Shown here: one piece after another, positions 50,228 to 60,017 of the stretch
Position numbering within the stretch: position 1 is the first letter of the stretch
How the letters are laid out: the number at the start of each line of letters is the position of its first letter
Origin: CAZDRI01 sp964508055
Lineage (GTDB): Bacteria > Pseudomonadota > Gammaproteobacteria > PS1 > Pseudothioglobaceae
Length of the DNA: 64,000 nt
Assembly: GCA_964508055.1 (NCBI GenBank)
Contig: CAZDRI010000004.1
Location: forward strand, 1-64,000
Direction: 5' to 3'
Notes under the pieces: model-generated
The model's input: the letters and a program-made list of their open reading frames with translations, nothing else
Databases searched by the model: none
Told to the model about the DNA's origin: nothing
Position numbers and translations under genes: made by a program

Positions 50228-50969
50228 AGCTAAAAAAAGATTTGGTCAAAATTTTCTTATTGATAACTATGTCATAAATAAAATTATTAATGACATGCAA
50301 CTTAAAAATAGTGATGAAGTATATGAAATAGGACCAGGTCTGGGCGCTCTAACAAAACATATTATTGAGAAAGTAGCAAAATTAACAATAATTGAAATTG
50401 ATTTTAACTTAGCCAATAATTTTAAAAGTTGGCAAGATGATAAATTAACAATTCACTCAGGTGACGCTTTGAAATATGATTTTAGTAAATCTAATAATAG
50501 CCGCATTGTTGGTAATTTACCTTACAATATATCAACCCCACTACTTTTTCATTTAATGAAATATGTGGATAATATTAAAGATATGACTTTTATGCTTCAA
50601 AAAGAAGTAGTAGAGAGGATAATATCAAAGCCTAACAATAAAGTCTATGGTCGTTTAAGCGTAATTATGCAAATGTCTTTTGATGTTAAAATGCTTTTTA
50701 AAGTACCTGCTGAAGCATTTAAACCTATGCCGAAAGTTGAGTCTGCCATAATATATCTAAAACCTAAAACAAAAATCACAGGTTTTAATTATGATTATTT
50801 TGCTATGATTGTAAAAGAAAGCTTTTCAAAAAGAAGGAAAACTTTAAGAAACTGTTTAAAATCAATTATCAACCAAAATGATACTAATATAGATTTATCT
50901 AAAAGAGCTGAAATGTTAGATGTTAATGATTTTATAATTTTAACTAATGATTATGAAAAAACAATTTAA
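50214..50969 (+). CDS. rsmA: 16S rRNA (adenine1518/1519-N6)-dimethyltransferase KsgA
   Basis: Dimethylates the two adjacent adenosines at the 3' end of 16S rRNA. 251 residues. SAM motifs are KRFGQNFLID, YEIGPGLGALT and the catalytic NLPYNIS. The C-terminal block FKPMPKVESAIIYL is typical. It overlaps pdxA by 14 bases and is followed 22 bases later by apaH. apaG, which often lies between, is absent from this cluster. Confidence 0.96.
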   Translation: MQKYKAKKRFGQNFLIDNYVINKIINDMQLKNSDEVYEIGPGLGALTKHIIEKVAKLTIIEIDFNLANNFKSWQDDKLTIHSGDALKYDFSKSNNSRIVGNLPYNISTPLLFHLMKYVDNIKDMTFMLQKEVVERIISKPNNKVYGRLSVIMQMSFDVKMLFKVPAEAFKPMPKVESAIIYLKPKTKITGFNYDYFAMIVKESFSKRRKTLRNCLKSIINQNDTNIDLSKRAEMLDVNDFIILTNDYEKTI

Positions 50970-50991
50970 ATAATCAAACCTGAATAAGATA

Positions 50992-51789
50992 ATGGCTGAT
51001 TATGCAATTGGTGATGTTCAAGGTTGCTTTTACTCACTACAGAACTTATTAAAAACTATAAACTTTTCAGAAGATAAAGATAGATTATTCTTTCTAGGAG
51101 ATGTAGTAAACAGAGGTAAAGATTCTTTAAAAACATTAAGGTTTATCAGAAACTTAAAAGATAATGCTAACATGACTTTAGGTAACCATGATTTTCATCT
51201 AATAGTGTGTACTCTAACTAAAAGAAAAGCAAATGCAAAAGATACTTTTAATGAAATATTTGCTGCTAAAGATAAATTAGAATTGATAGACTTCTTATTA
51301 CAAAAACCTTTGATTATTGAACATAAAAATGATTTATTAGTGCATGCGGGCATTCCTCCTCAGTGGAATAAAACTGAAGTTTTGAATCATGCTAATGAAG
51401 TGGAAAACGAGCTTAAAAGTGAAAACCTAAGTTACTTTCTTGATAATATTTATGAGAATGAACCAAGTAGTTGGTCTAATAATTTAGAAGGTATTTATCG
51501 TTATCGTTATATTGTTAATGCACTACTGAGAATAAGGTATTGTACCGAAAGTGGAGACTTAGATTTTAATAATAAATTAAACATAGATAAAACCCCAAAA
51601 GGATATAAAGCTTGGTTTTTATATGAAACAAGAAAAACAAAAAATAATAATATTTTATTTGGACACTGGTCAACTTTAAGAGATATAAATATAAAAAATA
51701 TATACCCATTAGATACTGGATGTATATGGGATGGTAGTTTAACAGCTGTTAGATTAGCAGATAAAAAAGTATTTTCAGTCAAATGTTAG
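50992..51789 (+). CDS. apaH: Diadenosine tetraphosphatase (symmetrical)
   Basis: Cleaves Ap4A to two ADP and can remove Np4 caps from RNA. 265 residues, calcineurin-like phosphoesterase fold. Metal and active-site motifs are IGDVQGC, FLGDVVNRGKDS, TLGNHDFH and VHAGIPP; late residues GHWSTL and LDTGCIWDG complete the family pattern. A decayed directly oriented copy of this gene's first 50 or so codons, plus its upstream bases, is at 54074-54213. Confidence 0.96.
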   Translation: MADYAIGDVQGCFYSLQNLLKTINFSEDKDRLFFLGDVVNRGKDSLKTLRFIRNLKDNANMTLGNHDFHLIVCTLTKRKANAKDTFNEIFAAKDKLELIDFLLQKPLIIEHKNDLLVHAGIPPQWNKTEVLNHANEVENELKSENLSYFLDNIYENEPSSWSNNLEGIYRYRYIVNALLRIRYCTESGDLDFNNKLNIDKTPKGYKAWFLYETRKTKNNNILFGHWSTLRDINIKNIYPLDTGCIWDGSLTAVRLADKKVFSVKC

Positions 51790-52142
51790 TTTTAAAAATA
51801 CAATGCCGAAATTTATACAATATCCATATATTTTGGCTAAAAGTTTGAAATGTGTAGATTAAATAAAATAGCTCAATAATGCAAAGGCTTCAGTACCATA
51901 AATTAAGAACTCTACATTTAGAATAAACTTCTTCTATGGCAAAAATCTCCTATTAAACAAATTAAAATAAACGAAAAAAAGTGCGAAATGTATTAGAGGC
52001 ATACATAAACTTGCATACAATGTTTTTTTTTGGTACAGTTGTTAACATATTCATATATAAAAAAAAGTAATATAAGGGGAATAAATTCTAATTAGATATA
52101 TCATCTATTTTAAATAATAATAAAATCAAGGAGAATAAAATT
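51790..52142 (+). other. 353-base region ahead of the aldehyde dehydrogenase gene
   Basis: No coding frame was recognised. A possible promoter is TTGGTA (52030-52035) with TATATA (52054-52059) at 18-base spacing; the match is weak. A GCATACA heptamer occurs twice (around 51997 and 52012). An AAGGAG ribosome site immediately precedes the ATG at 52143. Nothing else stood out. Confidence 0.35.
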
Positions 52143-53639
52143 ATGCAATGTGAAAAACCAAAATTTGAAAGTCAGTATGAAAACTATATTGGAGGTAAAT
52201 GGGTAGCACCTGTTGATGGTGAATATTTTGAAGATACTTCACCAGTAGATGGCAGTGTTATTACTAGAATTCCAAAATCAAATGCTAAAGATATTGATTT
52301 AGCAGTTGCAGCAGCAAATAAAGCTGCGCCAAGTTGGGGTAAAACATCTGCTGGTGAGCGTAGTGCTATACTACTTAAGATTGCAGATAGAATTGAAGAA
52401 AATCTCGAAAAAATCGCATTAGTAGAAACTTGGGATAATGGTAAAGCTATTAGAGAAACTATGGCAGCTGATATTCCATTATCTATTGACCATTTTCGTT
52501 ATTTTGCAGGTGTTATTCGCTCAGAAGCCGGTGAAGTTGCGGACCTTGATGCAACTACTGTTTCAATGGAAGTCCACGAACCATTAGGTGCTGTAGGACA
52601 AATTATTCCTTGGAACTTTCCGATTCTTATGGCTACTTGGAAATTAGCTCCAGCATTAGCTGCAGGAAACTGTGTTGTGTTAAAACCCGCCGAACAAACA
52701 CCTGCTTCAATTTTAGTAGTAATGAAGTTAATTGAGGATTTATTACCAAAAGGAGTAATAAACATAGTAAACGGCTTTGGGCCTGAGGCAGGCAAGCCAC
52801 TTGCTACACACCCTGATATTAAGAAAGTTGCATTTACTGGTGAAACCACAACTGGTCGTTTAATTATGCAATATGCTTCTGAAAATATTATCCCTGTGAC
52901 CTTAGAATTAGGCGGTAAATCACCAAATATTTTCTTTGATAGTGTTATGGCACAAGATGATAATTTTTTAGATAAAGCAGTTGAAGGTTTAGTTTTATTT
53001 GCTTTTAATCAAGGTGAAGTTTGTACTTGTCCATCTAGAGCTTTAATTCAAGAAAATATTTATGATGAATTTATGGAGCGTTGCATAAAGCGCATTGAAG
53101 CTATTACTATGGGTAATACCCTTGATAGCGATACTATGATGGGCGCTCAGGCTTCAAATGAGCAATATGAAAAAATTCTTAATTATATTGATGTTGGAAA
53201 ACAAGAAGGTGCAGAAGTATTAACTGGCGGAGAAGCCTATAATAATGAAACTTTTCCTAATGGTTATTACATTAAACCTACTGTATTTAAAGGTCATAAC
53301 AAAATGCGCATCTTTCAAGAAGAAATCTTTGGTCCAGTGCTAAGTGTGACAACATTCAAAGATGAAGCCGAAGCTTTAGAAATTGCTAATGACACCTTAT
53401 ATGGATTAGGAGCAGGTGTTTGGACTCGTGATATTCATCAAATGCAAACATTTGCCAGAGGTATTGAAGCTGGTCGTGTTTGGTGTAATTGTTATCATGC
53501 TTACCCAGCTCATGCTTCATTTGGTGGTTACAAAAAATCTGGTATTGGAAGAGAAACTCATAAAATGATGTTAAACCATTATCGTCATACTAAGAATATC
53601 TTAATATCTTATGAGAAAAATAAGTTAGGATTCTTTTAA
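52143..53639 (+). CDS. Aldehyde dehydrogenase (AldB/ExaC type)
   Basis: NAD(P)-dependent aldehyde oxidation, probably acetaldehyde or another short aldehyde. 498 residues. Cofactor and catalytic motifs are [32 protein letters not shown], the glutamate in LELGGKSPN and the nucleophile Cys294 in [13 protein letters not shown]. The N-terminal and C-terminal blocks match the AldB/ExaC group often paired with DUF779. AAGGAG lies before the ATG. The next gene is DUF779, separated by a terminator. Confidence 0.92.
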   Translation: MQCEKPKFESQYENYIGGKWVAPVDGEYFEDTSPVDGSVITRIPKSNAKDIDLAVAAANKAAPSWGKTSAGERSAILLKIADRIEENLEKIALVETWDNGKAIRETMAADIPLSIDHFRYFAGVIRSEAGEVADLDATTVSMEVHEPLGAVGQIIPWNFPILMATWKLAPALAAGNCVVLKPAEQTPASILVVMKLIEDLLPKGVINIVNGFGPEAGKPLATHPDIKKVAFTGETTTGRLIMQYASENIIPVTLELGGKSPNIFFDSVMAQDDNFLDKAVEGLVLFAFNQGEVCTCPSRALIQENIYDEFMERCIKRIEAITMGNTLDSDTMMGAQASNEQYEKILNYIDVGKQEGAEVLTGGEAYNNETFPNGYYIKPTVFKGHNKMRIFQEEIFGPVLSVTTFKDEAEALEIANDTLYGLGAGVWTRDIHQMQTFARGIEAGRVWCNCYHAYPAHASFGGYKKSGIGRETHKMMLNHYRHTKNILISYEKNKLGFF

Positions 53640-53655
53640 GAACTAACTCCTTATA

Positions 53656-53696
53656 TTAAGGCGGTTATTCTAATTGACCGCCTTTTTATTTTTTTT
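53656..53696 (+). terminator. Intrinsic terminator between the ALDH gene and DUF779
   Basis: AAGGCGGT (53658-53665) pairs with ACCGCCTT (53677-53684), an 8-bp G/C-rich stem with an 11-base loop, followed by a long T-rich run. DUF779 starts only six bases after it on the same strand, so read-through or an internal start is needed for that gene. Confidence 0.88.
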
Positions 53697-53701
53697 AATA
53701 T

Positions 53702-54070
53702 ATGTACATAGAAAGAGTAATAGCTACTCAAAAAGCAAAAGATGTTATTGATAAATTACGCACACAGCATGGTGAACTTATGTTTCATCAAAGCGGTGGC
53801 TGTTGCGATGGCAGTGCTCCTATGTGTTTTGCAAAAGGTGATTTCTTAATTGGTTCAAGAGATGTGTGTTTAGGTGAAATTCAAGGTTGTAAATTTTATA
53901 TGGCATCAGATCAATTTGAATATTATAAGAATATGCAGATAACTATTGATGCATCAAAGGGCATAGGATCTAGCTTTTCTTTAGAAATTCCGCTTGGGTT
54001 GAGATTTATAGCAATTTCAAGAATATTTACCGACGAAGAGTTAAAGAAACTAAGACCCATTAATATGTAG
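53702..54070 (+). CDS. DUF779 domain protein
   Basis: 122-residue cytoplasmic protein of the DUF779 family. The family pattern LRTQHGELMFHQSGGCCDGSAPMC carries a Cys-Cys pair that may bind metal, and a further Cys-rich loop DVCLGEIQGC follows. DUF779 genes are commonly next to AldB/ExaC aldehyde dehydrogenases, and this pair fits that; the biochemical role is not established. The start ATG has no visible Shine-Dalgarno, being preceded by the terminator T run. Confidence 0.82.
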   Translation: MYIERVIATQKAKDVIDKLRTQHGELMFHQSGGCCDGSAPMCFAKGDFLIGSRDVCLGEIQGCKFYMASDQFEYYKNMQITIDASKGIGSSFSLEIPLGLRFIAISRIFTDEELKKLRPINM

Positions 54071-54073
54071 TCT

Positions 54074-54213
54074 AATTTAAATAAGATAATTGATTGTGCA
54101 ACTGGTGATTTTCAAGACTGCCTTTGCTCACAACAGAACTTATTAAAAACTATAAACTTTTCAAAAGATAAAAATAGATTGTTTTTTCTAGGAGATGTAG
54201 TTTTAAAAACATT
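54074..54213 (+). pseudogene. Decayed partial copy of apaH (5' part)
   Basis: The region aligns with 50973-51152, the first 50 or so codons of apaH plus its upstream bases. It contains identical stretches such as CAGAACTTATTAAAAACTAT and CTAGGAGATGTAGT. A three-base loss removes the start codon (ATGGC in apaH, AT here), and an 18-base deletion removes residues NRGKDS. All changes in between keep the reading frame open, through into the antisense of the asnB 3' end. The copy has the same orientation as apaH and lies 3.1 kb downstream across the ALDH-DUF779 pair. Without a start codon it is unlikely to be expressed. Confidence 0.9.
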
Positions 54214-54217
54214 AATT

Positions 54218-56092
54218 TTAATTGTTTTCAAGCCACATTTGAAACATTAACACCCCCCAAAGCTGATATTGCCAATTATTTTTAGTTGAGAGATGTTGCT
54301 GCCATTTACTAATAATTGGCTTGGGATTAAAGTAGTCTTTTAATTTTTCTTCTTGTAATAAGTTTTCTGCCCAATCCCTCAATTCACTTCTAAGCCAGTA
54401 TTCTATTGGTAGCGCAAAGCCCATTTTTGGTCTTTCTATTAATTGTTTAGGAACAAGGTCATAAAGAATTTGCCTTAGTAGGTATTTACTTTGTTTATGT
54501 TTATAATGAATACCCAGTGGTATTTGGTATGATAATTCAATAATTCTATGGTCAAGTAAAGGAGTTCTAGTTTCTAAGCTATGCACCATAGATGCCCTAT
54601 CTGTTTTAGTTAAAATATCATCTGTTAAATATGTCTTTTGGTCATTTAACATCATTTGCTCTACATTATTTATTTCTATATTTGCTAAATACTCACTACC
54701 ACCTATGACTAAATCATTAGGATTTTGCCATTGTGATAGTAAGTTCTGATAGACATCGTTGTATGAACTGCTATTTAATACATTAGCTAATTTATGTAAT
54801 TTATCCCCTAAATTTGGCTGATTAAATAGCTTAGCTAAAATATTCCAATTATTAGCAGGTAAAAGTGTTAGTATTTTTTTTAAAATATTTTTTTGAAATA
54901 CTGATAGTTTTTTAATTTTATGCCAAACTTTTGGCATATAAAAATAGCGATTATAGCCACAAAAAAATTCATCACCACCATCACCTGATAATGCTACTGT
55001 TACTTTAGTTTTAGCTAATTTTGCTACTAAAAAACTAGGAATTTGAGAGCTATCTGCAAATGGTTCATCATAAATATTTGCAAGTTTTGGAATAACATCT
55101 AAGCAATCTTTTGCATTTAAATATAGTTCAGTATGCTTTGTGTTTAGATGATTAGCTATTTCTTTAGCATAATTAGCTTCATTGTATTGTTTGTCTTTAA
55201 AACCAATTGTAAATGTCTTTATTGGTTCATTTGAGTTACTTTTAGCCAGCGCAGCTACCAATGAAGAATCAACACCACCAGATAAAAACACCCCAAGCGG
55301 CACATCTGCAATCATCTTTTCAGCTATAGATTGCTTAAGTAATGATTTTAATTGTTGTTTGGCTTCTATCTCATCGCTGATAATATTATCTTGCCCAAGA
55401 TTATAAGAAGCATCAATTGACCAATAGCTATATTTTTCTTGTTGCCAATTATTATTTTTGTATTTTAATTTTAAATAATGGCCAGGTTCTAACTTATTAA
55501 TATTTTTATAGATACTATAAGGACTTGGAATATAGTTATAACGAAGTAGTGAAGCTATAGAATTTCTGTCTATATCATTGATAAAATCTGGATGTTGTCT
55601 TATAGCTTTTAATTCTGAAGCGAATAAGAAACTTTTATTTTGCCAGCCATAATAAAGGGGTTTTTCCCCTACTCTATCTCTTGCTAAGATAATCTCTTGT
55701 TCTTTTTTATCGTATAAAGCAAATGCAAACATTCCTATAATTTTTGAAAGTGATTTATCTAAGCCCCAATTCTCTATAGCAGATAATAATACTTCTGTAT
55801 CAGAATGCCCTGTAAAGTTGCAATTTAGCTCTTTTTTCAAGGTTTTAAAATTATAGATTTCACCGTTATATATAATAGTAAACCTTTTTGATTGTGACTG
55901 CATTGGTTGGTGACCATGTTTTGATAAATCTTGAATAGACAGCCTTTTATGCCCAAAAGCTAGACCAATTTTTTCTTCAAAAAAGTAACCTTCATCATCA
56001 GGACCTCTATGATGAAGAGTATTGGTCATTTTTTTTATAGTGACCTTAGCTTTAATGTTTTTAGCTGTTATAAATCCAGTAATGCCGCACAT
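54218..56092 (-). CDS. asnB: Asparagine synthetase (glutamine-hydrolysing)
   Basis: Class II glutamine amidotransferase joined to an asparagine synthase domain. 624 residues. The catalytic Cys2 follows the initiator Met (MCGITGFI). The synthase PP-loop is VFLSGGVDSSLVAALAK. The late LETRTPLLDHRIIEL block and GFALPIEYWLR are typical. The position ahead of polysaccharide genes suggests the sugar-pathway subgroup that amidates a surface-glycan precursor, but standard asparagine synthesis is equally consistent. Its 3' end abuts the apaH remnant. Confidence 0.9.
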   Translation of the reverse strand: MCGITGFITAKNIKAKVTIKKMTNTLHHRGPDDEGYFFEEKIGLAFGHKRLSIQDLSKHGHQPMQSQSKRFTIIYNGEIYNFKTLKKELNCNFTGHSDTEVLLSAIENWGLDKSLSKIIGMFAFALYDKKEQEIILARDRVGEKPLYYGWQNKSFLFASELKAIRQHPDFINDIDRNSIASLLRYNYIPSPYSIYKNINKLEPGHYLKLKYKNNNWQQEKYSYWSIDASYNLGQDNIISDEIEAKQQLKSLLKQSIAEKMIADVPLGVFLSGGVDSSLVAALAKSNSNEPIKTFTIGFKDKQYNEANYAKEIANHLNTKHTELYLNAKDCLDVIPKLANIYDEPFADSSQIPSFLVAKLAKTKVTVALSGDGGDEFFCGYNRYFYMPKVWHKIKKLSVFQKNILKKILTLLPANNWNILAKLFNQPNLGDKLHKLANVLNSSSYNDVYQNLLSQWQNPNDLVIGGSEYLANIEINNVEQMMLNDQKTYLTDDILTKTDRASMVHSLETRTPLLDHRIIELSYQIPLGIHYKHKQSKYLLRQILYDLVPKQLIERPKMGFALPIEYWLRSELRDWAENLLQEEKLKDYFNPKPIISKWQQHLSTKNNWQYQLWGVLMFQMWLENN

Positions 56093-56117
56093 GTTTTAAA
56101 TAATCCAACATAGATAT

Positions 56118-56146
56118 AAAAAATGATGCTGCAAGCATCATTTTTT
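56118..56146 (-). terminator. Intrinsic terminator after the nucleotide-sugar dehydrogenase
   Basis: AAAAAATGATGCT (56118-56130) pairs perfectly with AGCATCATTTTTT (56134-56146) around a three-base loop, ending on a T run on the minus strand. It lies 25 bases downstream of the 56171-57439 gene and 26 bases upstream of asnB, so asnB probably has its own promoter or relies on read-through. Confidence 0.9.
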
Positions 56147-56170
56147 AGTGAATTTGAAATAGTTTTAATA

Positions 56171-57439
56171 TTATAATCGCCCATCAACTTCGTTTTTATT
56201 ATAAATATGCTTGACATCATAAATAACTTGATTTTCTTTAGTGAAGGACTTTATTTTATTTATTGATAGTTTTTTAAATGCATCATGAGCAACGGCTAAA
56301 ATAATGCCGTTATAATGATTTTTCTGAGGTTTTTTAATTAAATCTAAACCGTATTCTTGCTTAGCCTCTGAACTATCAGCTAGAGGTTCAAATACATCCA
56401 CTGTTATTTTATATTTTTTTAATTCATTTATGATATCTATAACGCGAGTGTTGCGTAAATCAGGACAGTTTTCTTTAAATGTTAAACCCATTATTAATAC
56501 TTTACTAGTAGCAATGATGTTACCTTTTTGAGCCATAAGTTTAATAAACTGCTCAACTATATAACGCCCCATATTATCATTAGTTCTACGCCCTGCTAAT
56601 ATAAGACTGGGGTGATAACCAATAGCTTGAGCTTTATGAGTTAAATAATATGGATCAACTCCAATACAATGTCCTCCAACTAAGCCTGGAGTAAAGTTTA
56701 AAAAATTCCACTTAGTTGCAGCTGCTTTTAGAACAGCTTCGGTGTCTATATTCATTTTATTAAAAATCATTGCAAGCTCATTTATAAGGGCAATATTTAA
56801 ATCTCTTTGAGTGTTTTCTATTACTTTTGCTGCTTCTGCTACTTTTATACTTTCAGCTTTATGAGTGCCGGCAATGATGATGCTTTTATATAACTTATCT
56901 ATAAAATCAGCAATTTCAGGTGTTGAACCAGAAGTTACTTTTTTAATATTAATAATACGATGTTTTTTATCACCAGGATTGATTCTTTCAGGAGAATATC
57001 CAACATAAAAATCTTTATTAAATTTTAATCCGGATAATTCTAAAATAGGCACACAATCTTCTTCAGTTGCTCCTGGATATACAGTAGATTCATAAATTAC
57101 AATATCACCTTTTTTTAGAATCTTAGAGAGCATTTTGCTTGACTTTATTAAAGGCGTTAAATCAGGCCTTTTATAGTCATCTATTGGAGTTGGAACAGTT
57201 ACTATAAAAACATTGCAATTCTTTATATCTTTTAAAGCATGGGTGTATTTTAAATTTTTTGCTTGTTTTAACTCTCCATGATTTACCTCTAAGGTGGAAT
57301 CTTTGCCTTGTTTTAACTCTGAAATTCTGTCTTTCGCAATATCAAAACCAATAGTCTTATATTTTTTACCAAACTCCACAGCTAGTGGTAAGCCTACATA
57401 ACCAAGACCTATCAATCCTATTTTTATTTTATTAATCAT
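56171..57439 (-). CDS. Nucleotide-sugar dehydrogenase (TviB/WbpA type)
   Basis: UDP-sugar 6-dehydrogenase making a hexuronic acid nucleotide sugar. 422 residues. The NAD loop is [17 protein letters not shown], and the catalytic Cys lies in [17 protein letters not shown]. The blocks [36 protein letters not shown] and [13 protein letters not shown] are those of the Vi-antigen TviB/WbpA group, acting on UDP-GlcNAc or UDP-GalNAc, rather than UDP-glucose dehydrogenase. This points to an amino-uronic acid in the surface glycan. It overlaps the Bax-like gene by eight bases. Confidence 0.88.
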   Translation of the reverse strand: MINKIKIGLIGLGYVGLPLAVEFGKKYKTIGFDIAKDRISELKQGKDSTLEVNHGELKQAKNLKYTHALKDIKNCNVFIVTVPTPIDDYKRPDLTPLIKSSKMLSKILKKGDIVIYESTVYPGATEEDCVPILELSGLKFNKDFYVGYSPERINPGDKKHRIINIKKVTSGSTPEIADFIDKLYKSIIIAGTHKAESIKVAEAAKVIENTQRDLNIALINELAMIFNKMNIDTEAVLKAAATKWNFLNFTPGLVGGHCIGVDPYYLTHKAQAIGYHPSLILAGRRTNDNMGRYIVEQFIKLMAQKGNIIATSKVLIMGLTFKENCPDLRNTRVIDIINELKKYKITVDVFEPLADSSEAKQEYGLDLIKKPQKNHYNGIILAVAHDAFKKLSINKIKSFTKENQVIYDVKHIYNKNEVDGRL

Positions 57440-58172
57440 ATATGTGTAAATTATTTTTTTTTATAATTGATTTTAATGAATTTACATACTTGTTTTCTAT
57501 GCCTGAATATCTAAGCAATCCTTCGGCTAGCTTGAAACCATTTAAACTGTTTTTTTCTTTTCTTAATTTAGCTCTTATTTTTCTAAAGTCATTATATGCC
57601 CAATGGCTATTTAAATTATGCATATAATATCTAATTGCATCTTGCAAGGAATAAAATTTAGCTACTTCATGTTTTTTTTTATCGTCTCTATTTTCAGGAA
57701 CTACACCACAACCTTTTTTAAAACACCATATTCCAAAAAAATTATAATATTTTTTTGAAAAACGAGATCTGCCCCACCCAGATTCAGTTGCTGCTTGTGC
57801 CAATGCAAGTGAAGTTGGAATAATATCTATTTTTTCTAATAGTTCATCTATCAACTCAGAATTTGTGTTTTTTATTTTGTATTTTTTTTTTAATTTATCT
57901 AGCATATATTTGTCTGCTTGAGATAAAAAACTTTTGTTTTTAAGATGTAGTACTCTTTTTCTAAGCTCTAATAAATATACATTTTCTTTTTCTATTCCTG
58001 GTCTTACATATTCAATAAAAGCTTTTTTCCTTTCATTCACATTTTCTATTAATTCAAACTCTGGTATATCAGGATTGTATATCCAAAAATCAAAAGCTTG
58101 TATTTCAGCATTTACATAAATAAATAATGTAAATATGATTGTAATTAAGGAAACTCTATATATTTTAACCAT
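57432..58172 (-). CDS. Bax-like glucosaminidase-domain protein
   Basis: 246-residue exported protein. The signal peptide covers about residues 1-22 (ending YVNAE). The glucosaminidase domain (PF01832, Bax family) covers about 105-235, with the catalytic Glu in [21 protein letters not shown] and the stretch [13 protein letters not shown]. It likely cuts peptidoglycan in the periplasm. It overlaps the nucleotide-sugar dehydrogenase by eight bases, so it is in the polysaccharide operon. Two Cys in WCFKKGC could form a disulfide. Confidence 0.85.
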   Translation of the reverse strand: MVKIYRVSLITIIFTLFIYVNAEIQAFDFWIYNPDIPEFELIENVNERKKAFIEYVRPGIEKENVYLLELRKRVLHLKNKSFLSQADKYMLDKLKKKYKIKNTNSELIDELLEKIDIIPTSLALAQAATESGWGRSRFSKKYYNFFGIWCFKKGCGVVPENRDDKKKHEVAKFYSLQDAIRYYMHNLNSHWAYNDFRKIRAKLRKEKNSLNGFKLAEGLLRYSGIENKYVNSLKSIIKKNNLHIYD

Positions 58173-58205
58173 AGCTCTTTTATTAAAGAAAAATAAAGTT
58201 AAATT

Positions 58206-58524
58206 CTAAAATTTAAATATTCTTTTTAAGATTATACTGGCAGCCAAAAATAATATCAGCATAAGTACTGACCAATAAGTTAATACTAAGCGCATTTGTA
58301 CATCAATCATAATAGCAATTAATAAGAAATAACCATTTAACATAACTGGTAAGATGAATGAAGAGAAATCTATAGCTGTTATTTTTTTACTATTCTTAAA
58401 ACTTTTAAAAATTTTTAAAACACCATAAATAAACTGTCGCTAATAATATTATAGCCATTGTTATTTTTGCAAGTTTTGCAAATTTTGCATGTGATTTAAT
58501 AACATTAAAAAAAAGGTCATGACA
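58206..58524 (-). pseudogene. Frameshifted remnant of a membrane protein
   Basis: On the minus strand one frame (about 58524-58412) reads CHDLFFNVIKSHAKFAKLAK then a membrane helix MAIILLATVYLWCFKNF before a stop. A second frame (58436-58206) continues in a plausible way as KSFKNSKKITAIDFSSFILP, then two hydrophobic helices to a stop at 58206. The two look like one protein split by a frameshift in the A/T run near 58400-58420. No start codon with a ribosome site was found for the joined frame. Resembles the C-terminal part of a polytopic membrane protein; the family is not recognised. The rest of the 447-base gap to manC holds nothing evident. Confidence 0.45.
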
Positions 58525-58619
58525 ACTTAAGCATGTTTAAAAGTATGCTAAAGTATTGTTATGAAAGTAAAAAACAAATATAAAAATATAAGAATTGAAT
58601 AGCATATATTTATATTCTA

Positions 58620-60017
58620 TTAATCTCTGCCATAAATATCCTCCAATCTATGAATATCATCTTCACCAAAATAATTACCTGTTTGCACTTCTATAATCTC
58701 TAAGTTTTCTTTTTTTTTATTTTCTAGACTGTGGATTGTGTCAATTGGGATATAAGTTGATTCGTTTTTTGTTAATGTTAACTTTTTATCGCCATTTATA
58801 ATCGTTGCCACTCCTTTGATAATGACCCAGTGTTCTGCTCTTTCCTGATGTTTTTGTAAAGACAATTTAGCACCGGGCTTAATAATGATATGTTTAATCT
58901 TATAATGCTCAGCATCACCCATTAGTTCATAACTGCCCCAGGGACGATAAACTTTGTGATGCAAATTAATCTCTTCTCTATTAATTTTTTTAAGAGTATC
59001 AACAATTTTTTTTATGTCTTGATATTTATTTTTACCGGCAACAAGAAGTGCGTCTTCAGTATCTACAATAAATAAATCTTTTACCCCAATTGTAGATATT
59101 AATTTGTTATTTGAATAAATATAACTATTTTTTGTGTCACTAACAATAACATCCCCTTCTAAGACATTATTGTTTTTGTCTTTAGGTTTTATGTTTTTTA
59201 GTGACTTAAAAGAACCTAAATCATCCCAAGCACAATCTAAAGATATAACTATGCCATTAGTAATCCTTTCCATAACTGCATAATCAACAGAATTTGGATT
59301 AATTTTAGCAAATTCATCTTTATCTACTCTAACAAAATCTAAATCTTTAATTGCTTTATTGAAAGATTTTTTTACACTTTTAAGCATTTTAGGTTCAAAT
59401 TGTGATAATGCTTTAAGATAATTTGATGCTCTAAACATAAACATACCACTATTCCAAGTGTAATTTCCTTTGGATATATAACTTTCTGCTCTTTTTTTAT
59501 CAGGCTTTTCTACAAATTGATTTATTTTACTTACACCTTTTTCTAAAGAATTACCTGCTTCAATATAACCATACCCTGTTTCAACTGAAGTAGGCTTAAT
59601 ACCAAAAGTTACAAAATAATCTTTTTTAGCATATTGATATGCTTTATTAATAGCATTATGTAATGTTTTAACATTTTTAATACTATGATCAGATGGCAGA
59701 ATTAATAACACTGCATTTTTATCTGCTTTTAATGCTGCTAACAAAATGGCAGGAGCAGTATTTTTAGGTTCAGGCTCTAAAATAATATCTGCAGTTTTAT
59801 TAATTTTTTGTAATTGACTTGCTACAATAAATCTATGTTTTTCATTACAAACAATAATATTCTTACTAATATCTAAGCCATTTAATCTGATTATAGTGTT
59901 TTGAAATAAACTTTTATCATCTACTAAATTTTGAAACTGTTTAGGATAATAATTTCTTGACAAAGGCCATAACCTAGTGCCAGAACCTCCAGATAATATT
60001 ACTGCACAAATATTCAT
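58620..60017 (-). CDS. manC: Mannose-1-phosphate guanylyltransferase / mannose-6-phosphate isomerase
   Basis: Makes GDP-mannose for surface glycans; the C-terminal half can isomerise mannose-6-phosphate. 465 residues, the bifunctional type II length. The nucleotidyl-transfer motif GGSGTRLWP is at residues 10-18, the FVEKPD sugar-binding motif follows, and a C-terminal cupin carries YRPWGSYELMGDAEHYKIKHI and KHQERAEHW metal residues. Its start overlaps the FkbM methyltransferase stop by four bases. Expected products include GDP-mannose or GDP-derived deoxy sugars. Confidence 0.93.
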   Translation of the reverse strand: MNICAVILSGGSGTRLWPLSRNYYPKQFQNLVDDKSLFQNTIIRLNGLDISKNIIVCNEKHRFIVASQLQKINKTADIILEPEPKNTAPAILLAALKADKNAVLLILPSDHSIKNVKTLHNAINKAYQYAKKDYFVTFGIKPTSVETGYGYIEAGNSLEKGVSKINQFVEKPDKKRAESYISKGNYTWNSGMFMFRASNYLKALSQFEPKMLKSVKKSFNKAIKDLDFVRVDKDEFAKINPNSVDYAVMERITNGIVISLDCAWDDLGSFKSLKNIKPKDKNNNVLEGDVIVSDTKNSYIYSNNKLISTIGVKDLFIVDTEDALLVAGKNKYQDIKKIVDTLKKINREEINLHHKVYRPWGSYELMGDAEHYKIKHIIIKPGAKLSLQKHQERAEHWVIIKGVATIINGDKKLTLTKNESTYIPIDTIHSLENKKKENLEIIEVQTGNYFGEDDIHRLEDIYGRD

